Assembly: GCA_937873255.1 (NCBI GenBank)
Contig: CALMVM010000619.1
Span: 1-10,345 of the forward strand
DNA length: 10,345 nt
Origin: an uncultured Verrucomicrobiota bacterium
GTDB taxonomy: Bacteria > Verrucomicrobiota > Verrucomicrobiia > Chthoniobacterales > SZAS-18
Direction: 5' to 3'
Made by a program: the position numbers and the translations under genes. Below, in pieces: positions 5,857-10,345 of this stretch. The first letter of the stretch is position 1; every line of letters starts with the position of its first letter. The notes beneath the pieces are model-generated. The model saw nothing but the letters and a program-made list of their open reading frames with translations. It was not told the origin of the DNA and did no database searches.

Positions 5857-6724
5857 AGATCGGCGTGATCAAGCAACTCGCGGGGCAGCACAGCGTGCGA
5901 AAACTCTGCCGCACCTTGGGCGTGGCGCGCAACGCCTACTCCGTCGCCGCCAAGAAGCCCGCGCGGCCCCGCGCCCGCGACAACGCGCGGCGGGGAGAGA
6001 AGATGGGCGAACTCTTCGAGGCGAGCGGACGCACCTACGGCAGCCCGCGCCTGACCGTGGCGTTGCGCCGGGCCGGGGAGCGATGCAGTCGGCGGCGGGT
6101 GGCCCGGCTCATGCGCCGGGCGGGTCTGCGCGCCCGCCAGAAGCGGCGCTGGCGGCCTCGCACGACCGACGGTCGGCACCTGTGCCCCATCGCCCCCCAA
6201 TCGTCTGGCGGAACGAGCCGGGCCACCGGTCCGACCCAACGAAGTATGGCAGGCAGACATCGCGTATGTCGCTACCAAAGAAGGCTGGCTCTACGTGGCC
6301 GGCGTGCTCGATGCGTGCAGCCGCAAAATCGTCGGCTGGGCGGCGGACGAAGCGACGCCCACCGCGCTGGTCGCCCGCGCCTTCCGAGCGGGCCGTCCAG
6401 ACGCGGCGACCCGCACCCGGGTGGCTCCACCACTCCGACCGCGGCTGCCAGTACGCCAGCGAGGCGTACCGCGAGCACCTCGCCCCCTGGAACGTCACCC
6501 CGAGCATGAGCCGCCCGGCCAACTGCGACGACAACGCGGCGATGGAGAGTTTCTGGAGCACGCTCAAAGAGGAGCTGGTCCACCGCACCCGTTTTGCAAC
6601 GCGTGCCCAGGCCGCCGAGGCGAGCTTCGACGACATCGAAACCTTCTATAACCGTGGGCGGCTCCACCGCGCGCTCGGTTTTATCTCCCCTGTGGAATTT
6701 GAAAAGCGGCGCAACCTGAACTAA
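5853..6724 (+). pseudogene. IS3-family OrfB (DDE transposase) broken by two single-base insertions
   Basis: OrfB supplies the rve-type catalytic domain that cuts and joins DNA. The translation is in one frame from 5853 to about 6195, in the next to about 6391, and in the third to TAA 6722-6724. Each switch is explained by one extra base: C in the six-C run 6193-6198 and G in the GGG at 6390-6392. Removing both gives 289 residues, the normal size. All catalytic residues remain: Asp in WQADI (codon 6256), Asp in HHSDRG (6437) and Glu in AAMESFW (6545), with 35 residues between the last two. HTH_21-like sequence (YGSPRLT) is in the first part. Both changes are homopolymer gains, so sequencing error or very recent decay are both possible. 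Confidence 0.85.
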
Positions 6725-6738
6725 CCATCCAACCGCCC

Positions 6739-6773
6739 AGCCCCTCCGTGTCTACTAAACCGGGGCAATCTCA
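6739..6773 (-). repeat. IS3 right inverted repeat
   Basis: Reversed, it begins TGAGATTGCCCCGGTTTAG and contains GTAGACA, a sequence common in IS3-family ends. It starts 14 bp after the orfB stop, and nearly the same sequence occurs inverted at 3487-3521. Confidence 0.75.
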
Positions 6774-6777
6774 GAAC

Positions 6778-7530
6778 AGTTGGCTGGCCACCTACAACGG
6801 CCCCATGATGCCCGCCGAGAAGGCGGACACCGGCACCAACATGTAAGGGCCGCGACAACACCTTCGGCGGGTACTCCGACAAGATCGTGGTTCGCGAGGA
6901 CTTCGTGCTCAAGATTCCTGCTGGCCTCCGGCCCGAGGTGGCCGCGCCGATCCTTTGCGCGGGCGTGACGACCTACTCCCCGTTCAAACACTGGGGCGTG
7001 AAGGCCGGCGACAAGGTGGGCATCATCGGCTTCGGCGGGTTGGGGAACATGGCCGCCAAGATCGCCCGCGCGATGGGCGCGGAGGTAACGATCTTCACGC
7101 GCACCGAGGAGAAGCTCGACGAGGCCGCCAAGCTGGGGTCGCCAGTGTGCTGGAGAGCGATACCGCGACACTCAAGCGCAGCTTTGATTTCCTGCTCAGC
7201 GCCATCCCGCAAAAGCACGACATCGATCCCTACGTAAACCTGCTAAAGCGTGACCGCACGCTGACCATCGTGGGTGCTCTGGAACCGATGAAGCCGGTCA
7301 ACAACCAGCAACGCGCCATGCAGCGCACGCGCGTGGCCGGTTCGGTCATCGGCAGCATCCGGGAAACCCAGGAGGTGCTCGACTTCTGTGCCGAGCACAA
7401 CATCGGTCCAGATATTCAGGTCATTACGATCCAGGACATCAACGAGGCGTACACGAAGGTCATCGACGGCGACGTGCGTTTTCGTTACGTCATCGACATG
7501 GCGACCCTCAAGCAGGAGGACGCCGAGTAA
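6778..7530 (+). pseudogene. Zinc-type NAD(P) alcohol dehydrogenase (YahK-like), 5' truncated and frameshifted
   Basis: Family members oxidise alcohols or reduce aldehydes with a catalytic zinc. The visible parts, in order, are WLATYNG; GGYSDKIVV; the LCAGVTTYSP zinc-side helix; VGIIGFGGLGNMA (Rossmann GxGGxG); SAIPQKHDIDPYVNLLKRD; and GSIRETQEVLDFCAEH to the stop at 7528-7530. The first about 100 residues, with the zinc-binding Cys and GHE-type motif, are missing, cut at the IS3 right end (6773). A one-base gain near 6844-6850 puts TAA in frame, and a loss near 7137 after KLG shifts the frame again. From about 6851 to 7530 the rest is well conserved. No function is expected. Recent inactivation is likely. 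Confidence 0.85.
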
Positions 7531-7812
7531 ACCATTCGGCTGGCTGGCGTCGTGCAATTACTTCTCGACTACCCCCCGCGCGGGTTTGCGCTGGCCACCG
7601 CGAACTTCCTGCTGCCCCGAGCGGGCCATTCGATAACACCGAGGGCTCGTGTCACGGCTGGGATAGGCCCACACACCCGATGGTCGAGAAGGTTGATCTG
7701 CGGCTGTTTTTTGAAACGCGGTCGGGAAAATCCTTCGAAGTAAGAATGGAGTGCGTGGCACGACATCCTGCCTGATGCAGGCTCCCGACCATTTACAACC
7801 TTACCAACAGCC
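7531..7812. other. Gene-free region upstream of catalase
   Basis: No gene is recognised in these 282 bp. A hairpin CCTGC/GCAGG is at 7767-7781, just before the catalase start, and a shorter GTGC/GCAC stem is at 7751-7761. No obvious OxyR- or PerR-type operator and no strong ribosome binding site were found, but a catalase promoter probably lies here. Confidence 0.3.
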
Positions 7813-9519
7813 ATGGAAAAACGTCCTGAAGATTCGCCTGAAGAGCCAACCCTGACGACGCTCCAGGGACATCCCATCACCGACGACCAGAATCAGCGCA
7901 CCATCGGGTCGCGCGGCCCGGCCACGTTGGAGAACTACCAGTTCCTGGAGAAGATCACGCACTTCGACCGCGAGCGTGCCCCCGAACGCGTCGTGCATGC
8001 GCGCGGGTTCGTGGCCTACGGCGAGTTCGAGGCCACCGGCACCGTCGGCGACGAGCCGGTTTCGAAATACACCCGCGCCAAGCTTTTCCAGGAGGCAGGC
8101 AAAAAGACCCGGGTGGCTGTGCGCTTCTCGACGGTCATCGGCGGGCACGATTCGTCGGAGGTCGCACGCGACCCGCGCGGGTTCGCGGTGAAGTTCTACA
8201 CCGAGGACGGCAACTGGGATCTTGTCGGCAACAACCTGCCCGTGTTCTTCATCCGCGACGCGATCAAGTTCCCGGATGTCATCCACTCGCTCAAGCCCGA
8301 CCCGGTGACCAATCGCCAGGAACCGAACCGCATTTTCGACTTCATGAGCCAGAGCCCGGAGTCGATGCACATGCTCACCTATCTCTTCAGCCCGCGCGGG
8401 GTCCCGCGCTCCTATCGCTTCCAGCAAGGTTTCGGCGTCAACACCTACAAGTTCGTCAACGCTGATGGCAAGACGATGCTGGTAAAATACCACTGGCACC
8501 CGCAATGCGGAGTACAGAGCCTCGCGCAAAAGGAGGCTGATATGGTGCAGGCGAAGGACCTGGGCAGCGCGTCCAAGGACCTCTTCGATGCGATCAAGAA
8601 GGGTGATTTTCCCAAGTGGGACTTCTTCGTGCAACTCATGAGCGACGACGAGCACCCGGAACTCGATTGGGACCCGCTCGACGACACCAAAATCTGGCCC
8701 GAGGAACAGTTCCCGCTGCGCAAGCTGGGCACCATGACCCTCAACCGCAACGTCGAAAACTTCTTCGCCGAAAACGAGCAGATCGCCATGGGCACGGGCG
8801 TGCTCGTCGACGGCCTGGATTTCTCCGCCGACAAGATGCTCGTGGGCCGGACGTTCTCGTACTCCGACACCCAGCGCCACCGAGTCGGCACGAACGATCT
8901 ACAGCTCCCCGTCAACTCGCCCCAGGGCGTCCACCATCAGGTCGCCACCAACCAGCGCGACGGGCAGATGGCTTACCACGTGGGCACCGCGCCAGGACTG
9001 AATCCGCACGTCAACTACGGTCCTTCCATCCATGGCGGCCCGCAGGAATCCAGCCGCCAGAAACCCAGCAATGGGATGGTCTGGATGGGGCGCTCGACAC
9101 GCAGCGACCTGGAACGCCGCAACGACTACGCACATGCCCGCGCGCGCTACGTCACCATGCAGGACTGGGAAAGAGATGACCTCGTCCTGAACATGGGCAG
9201 CAATCTCGGCAAGTGCGAGGACGACGTGCAGCAGCGGATGTTGTGGCATTGCTTCATGATCCACGACGATTACGGCCAGCGCGTGGGTCAGGCGCTGGGC
9301 CTGACCGCCCGCAGCGTGCAGCACCTGGAGCCGTTGACCCGCCAGCAGTTCACGGAGGCGGAAAACCAGCGTCTGAGAAACCTCGGCGCGAACGGCGACA
9401 GCTTGGACAGGGCTCCCTACGGTAAGGTCACCGGCTCCGTGGCAAACAAAGCCGCCACGGCAAACGAGGTGCTCGCCACCACGGATCAACCCGACCCGAG
9501 ATTGTCCAAGAACGGCTGA
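7813..9519 (+). CDS. Monofunctional heme catalase
   Basis: Catalase converts two H2O2 to water and oxygen. The 568-residue protein has distal His62 in ERVVHARG, distal Asn140 in [12 protein letters not shown], and the proximal heme ligand Tyr350 in [12 protein letters not shown] with Arg346. The N-terminal [10 protein letters not shown] segment and RGPATLENY are typical. Its length falls in the small-subunit range, and the flavodoxin-like C-terminal domain of large catalases is absent. The last about 80 residues are an extension of low conservation. There is no signal peptide, so it is probably cytoplasmic. The usual Thr in NNTP is Leu here. ATG 7813 is the first start in the frame. The gene is intact, between two pseudogenes, which argues for selection to keep it. 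Confidence 0.95.
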   Translation: MEKRPEDSPEEPTLTTLQGHPITDDQNQRTIGSRGPATLENYQFLEKITHFDRERAPERVVHARGFVAYGEFEATGTVGDEPVSKYTRAKLFQEAGKKTRVAVRFSTVIGGHDSSEVARDPRGFAVKFYTEDGNWDLVGNNLPVFFIRDAIKFPDVIHSLKPDPVTNRQEPNRIFDFMSQSPESMHMLTYLFSPRGVPRSYRFQQGFGVNTYKFVNADGKTMLVKYHWHPQCGVQSLAQKEADMVQAKDLGSASKDLFDAIKKGDFPKWDFFVQLMSDDEHPELDWDPLDDTKIWPEEQFPLRKLGTMTLNRNVENFFAENEQIAMGTGVLVDGLDFSADKMLVGRTFSYSDTQRHRVGTNDLQLPVNSPQGVHHQVATNQRDGQMAYHVGTAPGLNPHVNYGPSIHGGPQESSRQKPSNGMVWMGRSTRSDLERRNDYAHARARYVTMQDWERDDLVLNMGSNLGKCEDDVQQRMLWHCFMIHDDYGQRVGQALGLTARSVQHLEPLTRQQFTEAENQRLRNLGANGDSLDRAPYGKVTGSVANKAATANEVLATTDQPDPRLSKNG

Positions 9520-9583
9520 GAAAACATCCGCCACGGTCGCGCGCGAGCTTGACCGGACGCTCCGGCAGGGAACGCGCGCGGCC

Positions 9584-10024
9584 GTGATGGTCACAGGTCT
9601 GCCAAACGTTGTGGCTACGCAAGAACTGCAAGCGATTCTCCGGGCCTGCGAACGCGCCCGCGAGCAGCATCGCCCGGCCGCCATGGTTACCGTCTACAAA
9701 ACGGTCGGCAGCACCTTCCGCCGGGCCGGGGCGCGGATGCTCGTCCTGGCCGAACCCGCCGACCGTCCCTCCGGAGACATCGTCCCGAGCGGGCTCGGCT
9801 CGATCAGCGGAGGCTGCCTGGAGGATGACGCGCGCGCGCGTGCCCGCCACGTCATGGAAACTGGTCGGGCGGAGGCCGTGTGCTACAACACGACGGCCGA
9901 GGCGGATATCATCCTGGGCACGGTTAGAGGGGTTCTCCTCCACCAACACGGCGTCGTGCGGCCTGGACTGCGCCTTCGGCAAAAGGGGCGCTTTTCCTCA
10001 GGGACGGGCCGTGAACGTCAGTGA
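9584..10024 (+). pseudogene. XdhC/CoxI-family molybdenum-enzyme maturation factor, N-terminal fragment
   Basis: XdhC-type proteins insert sulfurated molybdenum cofactor into xanthine dehydrogenase-like enzymes. The frame shows ELQAILRACERAR, GSTFRRAGARMLVL (Gly42 onward) and GSISGGCLEDDA (Gly72, Cys78), the hallmark of the CoxI domain. Homology stops after DIILGT (about residue 113, base 9922), where GLGCxG should follow. The remaining residues to TGA 10022-10024 look unrelated, and the C-terminal Rossmann domain (about 200 residues) is missing. GTG 9584 or ATG 9587 is the start, 65 bp after the catalase. Its end overlaps the GH31 gene end by 27 bp, tail to tail. It may be a remnant of the cluster that held the xanthine-dehydrogenase fragment at 5256. 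Confidence 0.8.
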
Positions 10025-10345
10025 GCCGCCTGCGCCCAACGGAGCCTGCTTTTCGACGCGGCCCTGCGGCGTATAGAGAACAGCTTTCACGTTGCGGAAC
10101 ACCTGCTCGCCTTGGTAATTCCCCGTTGCCTTCCAGGTCAGCGTGCCCGCACTCTCGTTCCAGGAGAAATTCGTCACGCGACGCGGGCTGGACGAGGTGG
10201 CAACCTCCTCGCCGTCGTCCTCCACGATGCTGCCGACGGCATCCCGGCCGCCGTAGATCTGCAGTTCGAGCGGTTCCGTGGATGGCTGGCTGGTGTACTG
10301 GCGGATCGGCCCGAGCGGCAGCAAGGTTCCCGCCCGGATATAGAG
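9998..10345 (-). CDS. GH31-family glycosidase, C-terminal part (continues beyond window)
   Basis: The minus frame is open to the window edge and begins LYIRAGTLLPLGPIRQYT, then PLELQIYGGRDAVG and VEDDGEE. This is the typical end of the GH31 barrel followed by the C-terminal beta-sandwich (DUF5110-like): RAGs.lPLGP.. and y.G.dg...yeDdG. GH31 enzymes cleave alpha-glucosides or alpha-xylosides. The catalytic Asp residues lie upstream, outside the window, so substrate and integrity are unknown. It ends at TGA (10000-9998) in LTFTARP. The usual Tyr before EDDG is Val here. It converges with the XdhC relic. Confidence 0.75.
   Translation of the reverse strand, partial: LYIRAGTLLPLGPIRQYTSQPSTEPLELQIYGGRDAVGSIVEDDGEEVATSSSPRRVTNFSWNESAGTLTWKATGNYQGEQVFRNVKAVLYTPQGRVEKQAPLGAGGSLTFTARP

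Larger units (their letters stand above)
5456..6773 (+). mobile_element. IS3-family insertion sequence, 1318 bp, both ends present
   Basis: The left end starts TGATCTTGC and the right end finishes CAATCTCA, giving the TG...CA termini typical of the family. Inside are overlapping orfA and orfB in the usual 0/-1 frame relation. Length and D,D(35)E catalytic residues fit. No 3- or 4-bp target duplication is seen: bases before the left tip are ACGA and after the right tip GAAC. The flanks are pieces of two different genes on opposite strands, so the element probably took part in a deletion or recombination after insertion. A decayed relative is at 2996. Confidence 0.85.

Noticed and set aside
7568..7581. 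CCCGCGCGGG palindrome after the alcohol dehydrogenase relic
   Set aside because: The loop would be too small for a stable hairpin and no T-run follows, so chance in GC-rich DNA is likely.
7552..7743. 63-codon open frame upstream of catalase
   Set aside because: No motif, no ribosome site and a composition like non-coding DNA; it was not accepted as a gene.
7801..8880. 359-residue minus-strand frame over catalase
   Set aside because: Shadow of the catalase gene; it has no family likeness.
9980..9997. AAAAG/CTTTT stem as a terminator of the GH31 gene
   Set aside because: The stem has only five mostly A-T pairs and no T-run, so it is too weak to claim.

Overview
This is a GC-rich stretch from a bacterium, probably a Gram-negative one: a heme catalase, a malic-enzyme relic, a CoxI/XdhC-type maturation factor and an outer-membrane-like C-terminus fit that. 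Genes rarely have a clear Shine-Dalgarno sequence. An Opitutales/Verrucomicrobia-like soil or water organism would suit the gene mix, but the sequence does not prove it. There are no rRNA, tRNA or CRISPR features.

Layout. Positions 1-2739 hold the end of a beta-rich, possibly outer-membrane protein, an intact 608-residue subtilisin-family (S8) peptidase without a signal peptide, and an 84-residue protein just behind it. That small protein resembles the peptidase's own N-terminal pro-region, so it may be a free-standing inhibitor or chaperone. Positions 2740-3742 are a graveyard of mobile DNA. An IS630-type transposase start is cut by an old IS3-family copy. That copy's left end is split by a 122-bp MITE with ISL3-like ends and a perfect 8-bp target duplication. 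The decayed orfA runs into an inverted IS3 end, then the end of a Tn3-family tnpA with its 38-bp terminal repeat.

Positions 3942-10024 look like a former redox gene cluster. Malic enzyme is reduced to its two termini, an SDR oxidoreductase is intact, and a xanthine dehydrogenase large-subunit fragment lies on the minus strand. Next come a nearly complete 1318-bp IS3-family element (orfA intact, orfB with two single-base insertions), a Zn-alcohol dehydrogenase lacking its 5' part and carrying two frameshifts, an intact catalase and an XdhC fragment. The IS3 element has no target duplication and joins two unrelated broken genes, which suggests IS-mediated deletion. The window ends in the C-terminus of a GH31 glycosidase on the minus strand.

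Only the peptidase, small protein, SDR, catalase and IS3 orfA look intact within the window. The strongest candidate for an undescribed functional unit is the peptidase plus stand-alone pro-domain-like protein. The strongest structural finding is the nested IS630/IS3/MITE insertion record.
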